Below are positions 37,976 through 50,006 of a stretch of DNA of 64,000 bases, one piece after another (within the stretch, counting starts at the first letter, position 1; every line of letters begins with the position of its first letter). A program made the position numbers and the translations under genes. The notes beneath the pieces are model-generated. The model did not search any database and had not been told where the DNA came from. It worked only from the letters and a program-made list of their open reading frames with translations. Origin of the DNA: Ruegeria sp. THAF33 (GTDB lineage: Bacteria > Pseudomonadota > Alphaproteobacteria > Rhodobacterales > Rhodobacteraceae); NCBI RefSeq assembly GCF_009363615.1, contig NZ_CP045384.1, forward strand, positions 1,610,501-1,674,500, in the 5' to 3' direction.

Positions 37976-39580
37976 TTAGTTTCGGTGTTTCAGCGCGTAG
38001 GCGACCAATGCGGCGGTTGATCCGTCCTTACCGTCAGCACTGGCGACACCATCCACGACAGGTCCAAGCGAGTTGGCAAGCTCTTTGCCCAATTCCACAC
38101 CCCACTGATCAAAGGAATTGATGCCCAGCAGAACACCTTCAACGAACACACGATGTTCGTACAGCGCGATAATCTGCCCCAGAACGAACGGCGTAAGCTT
38201 CGGATAGATCAGCGTTGTGGAAGGGCGGTTGCCCGGAAACACGCGGTGTCGCGCCTGCCGATCAAGTTCGTCGCCATCAAGGCCTTTTTCTGCCATGAGT
38301 TCACGGGCTTCATCCAAAGACCGGCCACGCATCAAAGCCTCTGACTGGGCCAGACAGTTGGCCAAAAGCAGGCGGTGATGGTGGGTCAACTCGGGTTCGT
38401 GCCCTTCGGCGGCGACCATGAATTCGCAGGGAATGACATCCGTCCCCTGATGGATGAGCTGATAGAACGCATGCTGGCCATTGGTACCCGGCTCACCCCA
38501 GACCACCGGCCCGGAGGGGACAGCCAGCGAAGACCCGTCCATCGCGACAGATTTGCCATTCGATTCCATTTCCAACTGCTGGAAATAGGCTGGCAGGCGC
38601 AGCAAACGCTGATCATAGGGCAGCACAGCGCGGCTGGTACAACCCAGAACCTGACGGTGCCAGATGCCGACCAGCGCCAGCATCACAGGCATGTTTTCCA
38701 CCCAATCCGCCGAGCGGAAATGCAGATCCATCGCCTGCCCGCCCCGCAGAAACGCATCAAATGCATTTGAACCGACGGCAATCATGACCGGCAATCCGAC
38801 CGGCCCCCAGACCGAATAACGCCCGCCCACCCAATCGGCGAAACCGAATACATGCGCCTCGGGGATGCCGAAAGCCTGCGTCTTGTCCAGCGCGCTGGAT
38901 ACGGCGGCAAACTGGCGGGACGGATCCCCTCCGCCCTCGGACATCCAGGCGCGGGCCGTGCGCGCATTGGTCATCGTTTCGATCGTGGTGAATGTCTTGG
39001 ACGCGACAATCACAAGCGTACGTGCCGGATCCAACGGGCGTAGCGTGTCCGCGATATGGGCCCCATCCACGTTCGAGACGTAATGCACCCGCGGGCCATC
39101 GTGATAAGGGGCCAGTGCGTGCGTGGCCATCACCGGGCCAAGGTCGGACCCCCCGATGCCGATATTCACCACATCGGTGAAACTGCCCCCTGCCCCCGCA
39201 ATGGCGCCGCCGCGCACTTCCTCGGCAAAGACACGCATCCGATGCAGCGTGTCCAGAACCCCGGGCATGACGTCCTGACCGTCCACGTCAACCGGCCCAC
39301 CATCAAGGTTGCGCAGGGCGGTGTGCAGCACTGCGCGCCCTTCGGTTTCGTTGATCTTCTTCCCGGCAAACATGGCGTCGCGCCGCGTCGCAAGCCCGGC
39401 ATCTTCGCACAATTGCAACAACGCAGCGCGCACGTCTTCATCGATCTGCGTTTTTGAATAATCGAACAGCAAATCCCCGGTCGAGGCTGAAAACGACCCG
39501 GCCCGGGTTGCATCCTTTGCAAACAGGTCGACGATACGGCGGTCAGCTGCTGCGAGCGCCTTCAAAGCATCCAAATGCAT
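37976..39580 (-). CDS. pgi: Glucose-6-phosphate isomerase
   Basis: Interconverts glucose-6-phosphate and fructose-6-phosphate. 534 residues. Landmarks: [34 protein letters not shown], the active-site Glu region [20 protein letters not shown] and the Lys-containing [17 protein letters not shown]. Last gene of the zwf-pgl-pgi operon, which in this group feeds sugars into the Entner-Doudoroff pathway and recycles hexose phosphates formed by gluconeogenesis. Confidence 0.97.
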   Translation of the reverse strand: MHLDALKALAAADRRIVDLFAKDATRAGSFSASTGDLLFDYSKTQIDEDVRAALLQLCEDAGLATRRDAMFAGKKINETEGRAVLHTALRNLDGGPVDVDGQDVMPGVLDTLHRMRVFAEEVRGGAIAGAGGSFTDVVNIGIGGSDLGPVMATHALAPYHDGPRVHYVSNVDGAHIADTLRPLDPARTLVIVASKTFTTIETMTNARTARAWMSEGGGDPSRQFAAVSSALDKTQAFGIPEAHVFGFADWVGGRYSVWGPVGLPVMIAVGSNAFDAFLRGGQAMDLHFRSADWVENMPVMLALVGIWHRQVLGCTSRAVLPYDQRLLRLPAYFQQLEMESNGKSVAMDGSSLAVPSGPVVWGEPGTNGQHAFYQLIHQGTDVIPCEFMVAAEGHEPELTHHHRLLLANCLAQSEALMRGRSLDEARELMAEKGLDGDELDRQARHRVFPGNRPSTTLIYPKLTPFVLGQIIALYEHRVFVEGVLLGINSFDQWGVELGKELANSLGPVVDGVASADGKDGSTAALVAYALKHRN

Positions 39581-39584
39581 TGCC

Positions 39585-40256
39585 TCACTCCGCCCAATGA
39601 ACCGTCATGCCACTGAGGACCGCAGCGATCGGTGCCTCTTCCGGTGGCATCGACATGGCTTTGTCCAAAACGTCTCGTTTTGCCTGACCGTAGATGATCA
39701 GATGTTTCGACAAGGCCCCGTCCAGAACAGGGGCCGTCAAAGAAATCCGGGGCTCTGGCTGCACATCGGTCCGGGCGACGATCAAGGTCGGCGCCTGGCT
39801 GTCGAGGGCCTTGTCCAGCCCGTCCATTCCCGGGAACAACGAGGCCGTGTGCATGTCTTCCCCCATCCCGAGGACAAGAACCGACAAAGGCAGCACCGGC
39901 GCGATCAGCGATTCAATTTCCGGCAACGCCGCTTCAGGCTCTGCGCCCGGAACATAAAGTGGAAGATACTGCGCCACGGATGCCCGGTTTGTCAGCAGTC
40001 TTTCCCGGATCAGACGTTCGTTCGAACGTTCGTGATCAGCCGGCACGCAGCGTTCGTCCGTAGGCAGAACACGCACACGGTCCCACTCGAGATCGGCGGC
40101 ACACAGGCTGTCAAAAACCGGCCCCGGCGTTGTCCCACCGGGGACGGCCAATGCAACGGTGTCATTGTGCAACAAAGCGGCCTCAAGCTCACCAGCCAAC
40201 GCGTTTGCCACATCGATGGCCAACATTTCCCGGTCGGCATATTCCTGAATGTTCAT
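39585..40256 (-). CDS. pgl: 6-phosphogluconolactonase
   Basis: Hydrolyses 6-phosphogluconolactone made by Zwf. 223 residues. [18 protein letters not shown] near residues 36-53 is the sugar-phosphate-binding loop, [19 protein letters not shown] is the DER region with the catalytic residues, and [16 protein letters not shown] the G-x-G-x-D-x-H-T signature. It overlaps zwf by 4 bases and precedes pgi by 4 bases. Confidence 0.96.
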   Translation of the reverse strand: MNIQEYADREMLAIDVANALAGELEAALLHNDTVALAVPGGTTPGPVFDSLCAADLEWDRVRVLPTDERCVPADHERSNERLIRERLLTNRASVAQYLPLYVPGAEPEAALPEIESLIAPVLPLSVLVLGMGEDMHTASLFPGMDGLDKALDSQAPTLIVARTDVQPEPRISLTAPVLDGALSKHLIIYGQAKRDVLDKAMSMPPEEAPIAAVLSGMTVHWAE

Positions 40257-41707
40257 GGCTTTATTCCCTGCCAGCGGCGACCGTCACGTTTCATCAGCAG
40301 CTCGGCGTCGCCCGGCCCTGTGCTGCCGCTGTCATAAGGTTTCGGCACGTCCCCGCGCGCCAGCCATCCGGCGATGATCGGATCGGTCCAGGCCCAGGCG
40401 GCCTCGACCTCGTCCCCACGCATGAACAGCGTCTGGTTGCCCCGTATCACGTCCATGATAAGGCGTTCGTAAGCATCTGGCGGGTCTTGATTCTCGGGCC
40501 CCAGCGCTTCGGCGAAGCTCATGTCCAATGGCACGTCGATCAGCCGCATCCCGCCTGGTCCCGGCTCCTTGATCGTCACTTTCAGCGTGATCCCTTCGTT
40601 GGGTTGCAACCGGATCGACAACGCATTGGCGTGACGCCCGGCCTCTTCCCCGAAAATCGAATGCGGCGCGTCCTTGAACATCACATTGATAATCGACGAG
40701 CGCGCCACCAGCCGTTTGCCCGTGCGCAGGTAAAACGGCGTGCCCGCCCATCGCCAATTGCTGACATGCGCCTTCAGCGCCACATAGCTTTCAGTGGTCG
40801 AGCGTGGATTGCCGACACATTCGCGGTATCCCGCCCCCTCCGGCCCTGCCGAAAACTGGCCGCGCACGATGTGATGCGGTTCCACCGGATCAAGCGCCCG
40901 GATCACCTTGAGCTTTTCATCCCGCACCGCGTCCGGATCGAACTTCGCCGGGGGTTCCATCGCAATCAGGCACAGCAGCTGCATCAGGTGATTTTGCACC
41001 ATGTCCCGCATCGCGCCGGCGCGTTCATAATATTCTTCGCGCCCATCGATACCGACGGTTTCGGCAACGGTGATCTGGATATGGTCGACATACTGGCTGT
41101 TCCACAGCGGTTCGAACAGCATATTGCCAAACCGTACGGCCATCAGGTTCTGAACGGTTTCCTTGCCCAGGTAATGATCGATTCGGTAGATCTGGCTTTC
41201 ATCAAAATGCGCAGCCAGTGTGGCATTCAGCTCTCGCGCGCTGCCCAAATCATGCCCGAACGGCTTTTCCACCACGATGCGCGTATCTTCGGTCGCCAGA
41301 TCATAGGCCCGGACCCGCTCGGCCAAGGGGCCGAACAGGCTGGGACCGACCGAGAAATAGAACGCGCGCACGCGGTTGGGTGACAGTTTTTCACCCAGCA
41401 GGTCCCATCCTTCGGCTGAAACTGCATCCAGCGGGACATAGTCGACCCGTTGTAGAAAACGAGACACTCTCTGGGACTCCGAAGCGCGGACCGCAGCATG
41501 CCGGTGCAGCGATTCTGCGACCATCTGTCGGAAATCTTCCGCGGAATGGCCCGCCCGCGCTGCTGCGATAATCCTGGCATCCTCGTGCCATTGCCCGGCG
41601 CAAAACCGACGGTAAAGCGCGGGCAGAATCTTACGCTGCGCCAGATCGCCGGTACCGCCGAAAATGATCAGATCAAAGGGATCAACAGGTATGACGCGTG
41701 AAACCAT
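40253..41707 (-). CDS. zwf: Glucose-6-phosphate 1-dehydrogenase
   Basis: NADP-dependent entry enzyme of the oxidative pentose phosphate and Entner-Doudoroff pathways. 484 residues. The nucleotide-binding G-G-T-G-D-L-A is near residues 14-20 (IIFGGTGDLAQRKILP); RIDHYLGKETVQNL holds the catalytic His and substrate Lys. First gene of the operon zwf-pgl-pgi. A LacI-type operator lies 37 bases upstream of its start. It is divergent from the radical SAM gene at 41871. Confidence 0.97.
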   Translation of the reverse strand: MVSRVIPVDPFDLIIFGGTGDLAQRKILPALYRRFCAGQWHEDARIIAAARAGHSAEDFRQMVAESLHRHAAVRASESQRVSRFLQRVDYVPLDAVSAEGWDLLGEKLSPNRVRAFYFSVGPSLFGPLAERVRAYDLATEDTRIVVEKPFGHDLGSARELNATLAAHFDESQIYRIDHYLGKETVQNLMAVRFGNMLFEPLWNSQYVDHIQITVAETVGIDGREEYYERAGAMRDMVQNHLMQLLCLIAMEPPAKFDPDAVRDEKLKVIRALDPVEPHHIVRGQFSAGPEGAGYRECVGNPRSTTESYVALKAHVSNWRWAGTPFYLRTGKRLVARSSIINVMFKDAPHSIFGEEAGRHANALSIRLQPNEGITLKVTIKEPGPGGMRLIDVPLDMSFAEALGPENQDPPDAYERLIMDVIRGNQTLFMRGDEVEAAWAWTDPIIAGWLARGDVPKPYDSGSTGPGDAELLMKRDGRRWQGIKP

Positions 41708-41741
41708 GAATTGTCCTTACCCCGCCCCTTCCGGCATGTCC

Positions 41742-41759
41742 AATGTTAGCGCAACCATT
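41742..41759. promoter_or_regulatory. CceR-like (LacI family) operator upstream of zwf
   Basis: AATGTTAGCGCAACCATT is an imperfect palindrome centred on CG, close to the TGTTA-GCGC-TAACA type (12 of 14 inner bases). From memory, CceR of Rhodobacter-type bacteria uses such a site to control zwf and other central carbon genes. It lies between zwf and the divergent radical SAM gene. Confidence 0.6.
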
Positions 41760-41870
41760 CGGCAAAAAAACACTCTGTTCAAAACTCTGTCAGAACCGCT
41801 GCGTCACCCTTACCAAATCCGCGACAAAGGGCTAGATCGGATTGATGACCTTTAAGAACCGGATGCGGGA

Positions 41871-42824
41871 ATGAAAGACAACGCCCCACAGCTCGCCAAT
41901 ATCGGCAAGTTTCAAAACAAATCGGTGACAGCTGACGGCCAGACCCGCGCAAAGGTTTCCCTGACACGGCCCGAGACCCTTTGGTTCAATACGGGCACTT
42001 TGTGCAATATCGAATGCGTGAACTGCTATATCGCCAGCAGCCCGACCAATGACGCTTTGGTTTACATCACCGCTGACGAGGTCCGGAACTACCTGGATCA
42101 GATCGAAGCCCGCAACTGGCCCGTGCACGAGATCGGGTTCACGGGCGGTGAGCCGTTCATGAACCCGCAAATGATCGACATGACGCGCGCCGCGCTGGAA
42201 CGAGGGTACAAGGTTCTGATCCTGACCAACGCAATGGCGCCGATGATGCGCCGCAAAATGCGCGAAGGGTTGCTGGGGTTGCAAAAGGAATTCAACCACA
42301 TGTTGACTCTGCGCATTTCGGTCGATCACTTCCGCCCGGCCCTGCACGATGAAGAACGCGGCGACGGCAGTTTCGACAAAACCCTGACCGGTATGGAATG
42401 GTTGCGCGACCACGGTTTCAACATGGCCATCGCCGGGCGTACGGTCTGGGGGGAGTCAGACGCGGAAAGCCGTGCTGGCTATGCCAGGTTCTTTGCCAGG
42501 CACGGATTTGATATTGACCCGCAGAACCCGGCTCAGACCGTTCTGTTTCCCGAAATGGACGAAACTGTCGAGGTTCCAGAAATCACCACCGCGTGCTGGG
42601 GAATTCTTGACAAATCCCCCAACGACGTCATGTGCGCCAGCGCCCGTATGGTGGTCAAACGCAAGGGGGCCGAAAAACCTGCTGTCCTGGCCTGCACCCT
42701 GCTGCCCTATGAGCCCGAGTTCGAGATGGGTCATACCCTGGCCGAGGCCGAGGCGGACGTGCATCTGAACCACCCTCATTGCGCCAAATTCTGCGTTTTG
42801 GGCGGGGCCAGCTGTTCTGGCTGA
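41871..42824 (+). CDS. Radical SAM protein with cysteine-rich C-terminus
   Basis: 317 residues. Cluster motif C45-x3-C49-x2-C52 in CNIECVNCYI; the GGEPF motif that contacts SAM is at 92-96. Six more cysteines (242, 255, 275, 304, 308, 315) lie in the last quarter, ending HCAKFCVLGGASCSG, and could hold one or two auxiliary iron-sulfur clusters as in SPASM or twitch proteins. The family is unknown to me and no substrate peptide or partner gene lies nearby: upstream is divergent zwf and downstream a convergent SYLF protein. Cytoplasmic. The precise reaction cannot be inferred. Confidence 0.88.
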   Translation: MKDNAPQLANIGKFQNKSVTADGQTRAKVSLTRPETLWFNTGTLCNIECVNCYIASSPTNDALVYITADEVRNYLDQIEARNWPVHEIGFTGGEPFMNPQMIDMTRAALERGYKVLILTNAMAPMMRRKMREGLLGLQKEFNHMLTLRISVDHFRPALHDEERGDGSFDKTLTGMEWLRDHGFNMAIAGRTVWGESDAESRAGYARFFARHGFDIDPQNPAQTVLFPEMDETVEVPEITTACWGILDKSPNDVMCASARMVVKRKGAEKPAVLACTLLPYEPEFEMGHTLAEAEADVHLNHPHCAKFCVLGGASCSG

Positions 42825-43487
42825 TCAGTTCAGCTCGGGCGATTTCCAGAACTTGGTGCCAGACGCGCCGGCCGATACGCGCCAGCCCTTTTTGTTGAGA
42901 ACAAAGAACGAGCGGCCATCAGTAAAACGCAGGGTTTCGCCCGTTTTGTCCTCGCCATACATGGCCCCCGTTTCTGCGGTCGCGTCATAGCCTTGGTTTA
43001 TGAACTTATCCAGATCAGCGGGAGTTTCGAACAGGATCACGAATTTGGTCTCGAACCCACCGATGCCGATGGCGCCGCCAACCCCGCCCGTTCCCATGTT
43101 CATGTATGTGTGTTGCCCGGTGTCTTTCGACACCGCCACGCCCCGGCCATAGCCCGCCGAAACAGGAAATACTGTAACCTTACGAGAGTCGAACACCGCA
43201 TACCCGGCACTGACGTCATAAAGTGGCCGCGCATCGGGGTTTTCCGTCAAAAGCTGATCCAAAATCTCGCCTGCCATCGCGTCGAGCTTTGCGCGCGTCT
43301 CTTCAGGTGTTGCCTCATTGGACAGCAGCTCCGAAGTGGATGTGATCGTATCGTCAACCGCTTCGGCACCTTTGTCGATCGTCTTCCCGACGCTTTCGGC
43401 GCCCTTTTTGATCTTGTCCAGAACACCCTCGGCAAAAACGGGGCTGGTCATGCAAAGCGCTGCAACAAAGAGAACGGCTCTGATCAT
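42825..43487 (-). CDS. SYLF/Ysc84-type lipid-binding domain protein, exported
   Basis: 220 residues with a signal peptide (about residues 1-19, ending VFAEG). A helical stretch (KIKKGAESVGKTIDKGAEAVDD) precedes a C-terminal domain with SAGYAVFDSRKVTVFPVSAGYGRGVAV and GVGGAIGIGGFETKFVILF, the SYLF pattern. In eukaryotes the SYLF domain binds phosphoinositides; bacterial roles are unclear. The start at 43487 follows ACAGGAAAAAACA. The stop is directly next to the radical SAM gene's stop on the other strand. Confidence 0.82.
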   Translation of the reverse strand: MIRAVLFVAALCMTSPVFAEGVLDKIKKGAESVGKTIDKGAEAVDDTITSTSELLSNEATPEETRAKLDAMAGEILDQLLTENPDARPLYDVSAGYAVFDSRKVTVFPVSAGYGRGVAVSKDTGQHTYMNMGTGGVGGAIGIGGFETKFVILFETPADLDKFINQGYDATAETGAMYGEDKTGETLRFTDGRSFFVLNKKGWRVSAGASGTKFWKSPELN

Positions 43488-43586
43488 TGTTTTTTCCTGT
43501 GACGCCATCAGATTGGCAGTCACCATACGCGACTTGCCTCAAATGAGAACAGGAATTCCGACGCACAGGCGGACCTGGACGATCAC

Positions 43587-43856
43587 TCAGTTCACGCGAA
43601 ACTCGCCAACCATGTTGCGCCACTCGCCCGGTGCGATCATCTTGCGGTGCGTGAATTTCACGGAATGCAGCGGCCCTTCTATTTCTCGTTGCCAAAACTC
43701 GATGAATTCGAAGAGTTTCGGATGATCCGGCGCAAGGTCATATTCCTGCCAGATGAAGGTATTCAGGACGTGGACGTAATCGGGCATGTGATAGAAAAAT
43801 TCGGCCGTTGTCAGGCCATAGCCCTTGAGCATCAATTCGGTTTCACTTGTCTTCAT
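43587..43856 (-). CDS. usg: Usg family protein
   Basis: 89 residues. The sequence has LMLKGYGLTTAEFFYHMPDY, WQEYDLAPDHPKLFEFIEFW, and GPLHSVKFTHRKMI, which match the Usg proteins of alphaproteobacteria. The name comes from genes upstream of trp genes in Caulobacter; function is unknown. Monocistronic here, divergent from gyrA. Confidence 0.9.
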   Translation of the reverse strand: MKTSETELMLKGYGLTTAEFFYHMPDYVHVLNTFIWQEYDLAPDHPKLFEFIEFWQREIEGPLHSVKFTHRKMIAPGEWRNMVGEFRVN

Positions 43857-43976
43857 GCAGACCTCCGGTTTGTTGCACGGTATTCTCAGGCTAGCACGAA
43901 AACCCCCTAATACTTAGATAACAATATGTTACTTGGGTGTTACCGAGGATTCGAACCTTGGGGAGCGCTGCTTGCT

Positions 43977-44008
43977 TGCACCTTATGTGCCGGGTCTGAT
44001 AAGGTGCA
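43977..44008 (+). promoter_or_regulatory. Perfect inverted repeat in the gyrA leader
   Basis: TGCACCTTAT at 43977-43986 pairs with ATAAGGTGCA at 43999-44008 around a 12-base loop, about 40 bases before the gyrA start. There is no T-run. It may be an operator or an RNA stem in the gyrA leader. Confidence 0.5.
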
Positions 44009-44049
44009 TCCACAAGATATAGACCCAGCACAAAATACGGGCAGTTTAC

Positions 44050-46776
<2,727 letters not shown>

Positions 46777-46803
46777 TCCTCACGCTAAATTACGGATATG
46801 AAA

Positions 46804-46833
46804 CAAAACGCTCGCTCTGCGGGCGTTTTGTCA
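46804..46833 (+). terminator. gyrA intrinsic terminator
   Basis: CAAAACGC-T-CGC at 46804-46815 pairs with GCG-G-GCGTTTTG at 46819-46830 (three-base loop, one G-T pair); the T-rich arm continues into TCATT. Confidence 0.85.
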
Positions 46834-46907
46834 TTCTGGATCACGATATCGATAGCTCTCGGGATGATCCGCTTGCCCGAAGCCATTCTGACGCCTAGCT
46901 TTTTCAT

Positions 46908-47570
46908 ATGTGGTCTTTTGCACATATCCGACCAGCTTACAGCCGCACAGAACGTATCAGCGACGGGGTGGTCCATGTGCTCGGTGTCTCGAGCGCGTTG
47001 ATTGCGGTTCCCCTGCTGATCACGATGACCATCAATTACCGGTATGATCAATCTGCGGTACTGGGCGCGTCGGTTTACGGGGTGACGTTGATACTCATGC
47101 TGACGTTTTCTGCGTTGTACAACATGATTGAAAGCGAGGAATGGCGCGGGTTTCTGCAACGCCTCGATCATTCCGGCATCTACGTCAAGATCGCAGGGAC
47201 CTATACCCCATTTCTACTGTTGTCCGGTGCTCAGCCTCCTGGGCTGTTGCTCGGGTTGTGGTCCTCGGCAACGCTTGGGTCAGTTCTCAAGATGTTAGAC
47301 CCAAACCGGTTCCGTTGGTTCGGGCTTGCGCTTTACCTTTTGATGGGTTGGGCAGCCGTCTGGGCCGGGCAATCCATGTTGGCAGATCTGTCCCCCACAA
47401 TCGTCACACTGATGATTTCCGGTGGGCTCGTGTATACGATCGGTGTCGCCTTCTACCTGCTGGATTGGCTGCCGTTCCACAATACGATCTGGCACGTATT
47501 TGTGTTGGTCGGCAGCGTTTTGTTCTTTGCAGCCGTCGCGACCCGGATTGAACTGGTGCCAGTGGTTTAG
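46908..47570 (+). CDS. Hemolysin III / PAQR family membrane protein
   Basis: 220 residues with seven predicted membrane helices. Motifs of the family are seen: SRTERISDGVVHVLGV near the start, ESEEWRGFLQRLDHSGIYVKIAGTY split over residues 75-99 with conserved Asp and His, and LPFHNTIWHVFVL at the end, whose His residues would bind zinc. Relatives are called hemolysin III, but the bacterial function is unclear. It stands alone after gyrA. Confidence 0.88.
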   Translation: MWSFAHIRPAYSRTERISDGVVHVLGVSSALIAVPLLITMTINYRYDQSAVLGASVYGVTLILMLTFSALYNMIESEEWRGFLQRLDHSGIYVKIAGTYTPFLLLSGAQPPGLLLGLWSSATLGSVLKMLDPNRFRWFGLALYLLMGWAAVWAGQSMLADLSPTIVTLMISGGLVYTIGVAFYLLDWLPFHNTIWHVFVLVGSVLFFAAVATRIELVPVV

Positions 47571-47697
47571 GTCAATCTGTGCATGTTTGTTCGGCAAGTG
47601 TTTGGGCAGAATGAAAGGACGCGCCACCCAAAATCAGCGTTCAGTGTGAAATCAAAAAACAATCTGACTTTCATATATCGCAGTCTCCACTCGATCT
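47571..47697. other. Spacer, nothing recognised
   Basis: 127 bases with lower GC than most of the window and no gene or clear signal. It separates the hemolysin III gene from the broken gene on the other strand. Confidence 0.4.
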
Positions 47698-48314
47698 TCA
47701 CGTGATCGGATTTGTGCTCGCAGCACTCTGGTCCAAAGCATTCACCGCTTCAAACCAGTCGAGCATCACATCGCTCCAGCCATTTGGAACGCCATGCCCG
47801 ATTTCATATCCGATAACCGAACTTTTCAAACCGGCCTCACAGTTCCTAGGAATGCGCTGATCATAGCCTTCTTGCTCAAAAAAACTTGGTCCTATTGAAA
47901 ACTCGCAGAAGCCCTGAACTTTAGCGTGGCTTCCACGGCGCCTATAAATCCTGGATCAGACCAATCAGAACCGGGCATGGCGAAGGAAGTACCGCTGTTG
48001 TCGTAGCCATGGCGGCAATACATGTCGAAATCTGTTGATGCGCACTTTTCCGGTTCGCCGCGGGAATGGCCGGTGGTTACGATCTGTGCCAGATCAATGG
48101 GGAATCGTGCCAACACCTCCTCAGGCGTATTTGGCAATGAATTCAGAAACATCGCGCCTATCGTGAGAGTCACTCCAAACCCAGCCTGTGCCCCGGCCAT
48201 TCTGGTGCTCAATTTCCAGCGTGGTCGGAACGACGCTGGCCTACCGGCGTTCAAGTACCGGTGTGACAGGAAACACACTCTGAAGCACCCGTTGCGCCGT
48301 TCCGCGAGATCCAT
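47698..48314 (-). pseudogene. Probable frameshifted gene, family unknown
   Basis: Two open frames on the minus strand look like parts of one protein. The upstream part (start at about 48314 or ATG 48200) ends FAMPGSDWSDPGFIG and then runs to a TAG at 47892. The protein-like sequence continues in a different frame, near 47945, as GSHAKVQGFCEF, then EGYDQRIPRNCEAG and GHGVPNGWSDVMLDWFEAV, ending with TGA at 47698. A single-base indel near 47945-47955 would join them. The upstream part contains GHSRG, which could be a hydrolase nucleophile elbow, but this is weak. Not matched to any family I know. Confidence 0.45.
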
Positions 48315-48535
48315 GAAGAAAAATCACGGTTGAACATGGTCATTCGCCCTTCGGACGTAAGACATTGGGTTGTCACCCAGAAACCATACATGAAATACCC
48401 GCGCGCCCGAATTCCTGTGCTTGTTACAGTTGTGAAAACGTTTTGCACGACGCGCTGGTTTGAGTATTCAAGCCAAAGCCAATGTTGCAACGCAAATGGC
48501 AAGAAACCTTACCAATCGGCTACCGATTCATGACG
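48315..48535. other. Gene-poor spacer
   Basis: About 220 bases between the broken gene and the M32 carboxypeptidase gene. Open frames here have no ribosome binding site and look random. It may contain the former promoter of the broken gene. Confidence 0.4.
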
Positions 48536-50005
48536 TCACAGCCCGTACAATCCGCTGAACTTCTGTTCTAGATAGTCCAGCAAAGGTTCGGGCCCCGGCT
48601 CTACTCCACTCGCCCTCTGGATAATCTCGCGTGGGGCATAAAGCCCGCCATGTTGCTGAACGTGTTCACGCAGCCAAGCGGTTGCGCCTGTTGTGTCACC
48701 TTCTGCCAGTTGCTCATCCAGTTCAGGAACTGCGCCGCGCAGTGCCTGATACAGACATCCTGCATAGACATTGCCCAGCGAATAGGTCGGGAAGTAACCG
48801 AACAGTCCAACCGACCAGTGCACATCCTGCAAACAGCCGTTCGACGGTTTGTCGACCGCATAACCGAAGTCGGCCTTGAACCGGTCATTCCACGCCGCTT
48901 CCAGCTCGCTGACCTGCAAGTCCCCGGCCATCAAAGCGCGCTCTAGATCGAACCGAAGCATGATGTGCAGATTGTATTGCACTTCATCGGCTTCGGTGCG
49001 GATATAGCCGTTATGAACCCGGTTGACGGTAGCGTAGAAAGCATCTGCATCGGCAATTCCGAAATCGCCGAATGCGTCTTTCATCTGATCGAACAACCAT
49101 CCCGTAAACGCACGCGAACGGCCAAGCTGGTTTTCATAGATCCGGCTTTGGCTTTCATGCACACCCATGGACACGCCGCGCCCCAGCGGCGTCAGCAGGT
49201 AGTCGCGGTCGATCCCCTGTTCGTAAGCCGCGTGGCCGACCTCGTGAATGGTGGAATAAAAGCAGTTGAACGGGTCCGTTTCGCTGGTTCGCGTGGTGAT
49301 GCGCACATCCAGACCCGAGCCCGAACTGAACGGGTGAACCGCCTTGTCGACACGGCCGTTGTTGAGGTCATAGCCGAAGGCGACCGCCAGTTTTTGCGTA
49401 AGCCGCATTTGGGTCAGCTCGTCAAAGCTTCCGGTCAGCGCGGCAGGTTCCGGGCGTTCCAGAACAGCCGCACGCAAGGCCACAAGACGTGGGCGCATCT
49501 CATCGAAAATGGCCGCGATCTGAGCGCCGGTTGTATAGGGTTCATAATCCTCGACCATGGCGTCATAGACGTCTCCGCCCTGTGCCAGCGCCTCGCCTTC
49601 CTGACGCTTCAGCGATACGACCTCTTCCAGCACAGGAAGGAAGGCCGAGACATCTTCGTCCTCGCGCGCCTGTGCCCATGTTCCCTGCGCGGCGGACGTG
49701 GTCCGGGCAATCGCCGTGGCCAGATCAGCGGGCACCTTGACCGCCCGATCATAGGCGCGCCGGATTTCCCGCAGCTGCGCCTTTCCGACTTCATCCTGAG
49801 GCGCGGCCTGATCCAGCCACTCTGCCACGCGCGGATCCGATCGGCGCGCGTGCAGGACGGCCTCGATCGCCGCCATTTCCTCGGCGCGTTGAGGCGCGGC
49901 CCCGCGCGGCATGACGGTTTCCTGATCCCAACCCAATCGTCCGGCGATCTGGCCCAATGCCGATGTTTCGCGCTGAAAAGCCATCAGTTCGTCGAAAGCG
50001 GTCAT
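48536..50005 (-). CDS. M32 family metallo-carboxypeptidase (Taq type)
   Basis: 489 residues, cytoplasmic zinc carboxypeptidase. The zinc motif H254-E-x2-H258 is in STIHEVGHAAYEQG, with the third ligand Glu in GVHESQSRIYEN near residue 284. DQETVMPRGAAPQRAEEM at the start and the SVGLFGYFPTYSLGN segment near the end are typical of the family. It removes C-terminal residues from peptides; the physiological substrates are unknown. ctaA lies immediately upstream on the same strand, with its stop 1 base before this start codon. Confidence 0.95.
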   Translation of the reverse strand: MTAFDELMAFQRETSALGQIAGRLGWDQETVMPRGAAPQRAEEMAAIEAVLHARRSDPRVAEWLDQAAPQDEVGKAQLREIRRAYDRAVKVPADLATAIARTTSAAQGTWAQAREDEDVSAFLPVLEEVVSLKRQEGEALAQGGDVYDAMVEDYEPYTTGAQIAAIFDEMRPRLVALRAAVLERPEPAALTGSFDELTQMRLTQKLAVAFGYDLNNGRVDKAVHPFSSGSGLDVRITTRTSETDPFNCFYSTIHEVGHAAYEQGIDRDYLLTPLGRGVSMGVHESQSRIYENQLGRSRAFTGWLFDQMKDAFGDFGIADADAFYATVNRVHNGYIRTEADEVQYNLHIMLRFDLERALMAGDLQVSELEAAWNDRFKADFGYAVDKPSNGCLQDVHWSVGLFGYFPTYSLGNVYAGCLYQALRGAVPELDEQLAEGDTTGATAWLREHVQQHGGLYAPREIIQRASGVEPGPEPLLDYLEQKFSGLYGL

Positions 50006-50006
50006 G

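Noticed and set aside
43925..43975. A T-arm-like sequence GGTTCGAATCCT (minus strand) near the gyrA leader
   Set aside because: The T-stem has a mismatch, and there is no acceptor stem, anticodon arm or CCA around it, so it is not a tRNA gene.
47892..47894. In-frame TAG as a possible pyrrolysine codon in the gene at 47698-48314
   Set aside because: No pyl genes are known in this group, and the protein-like sequence after the TAG lies in another frame, so a frameshift explains it better.
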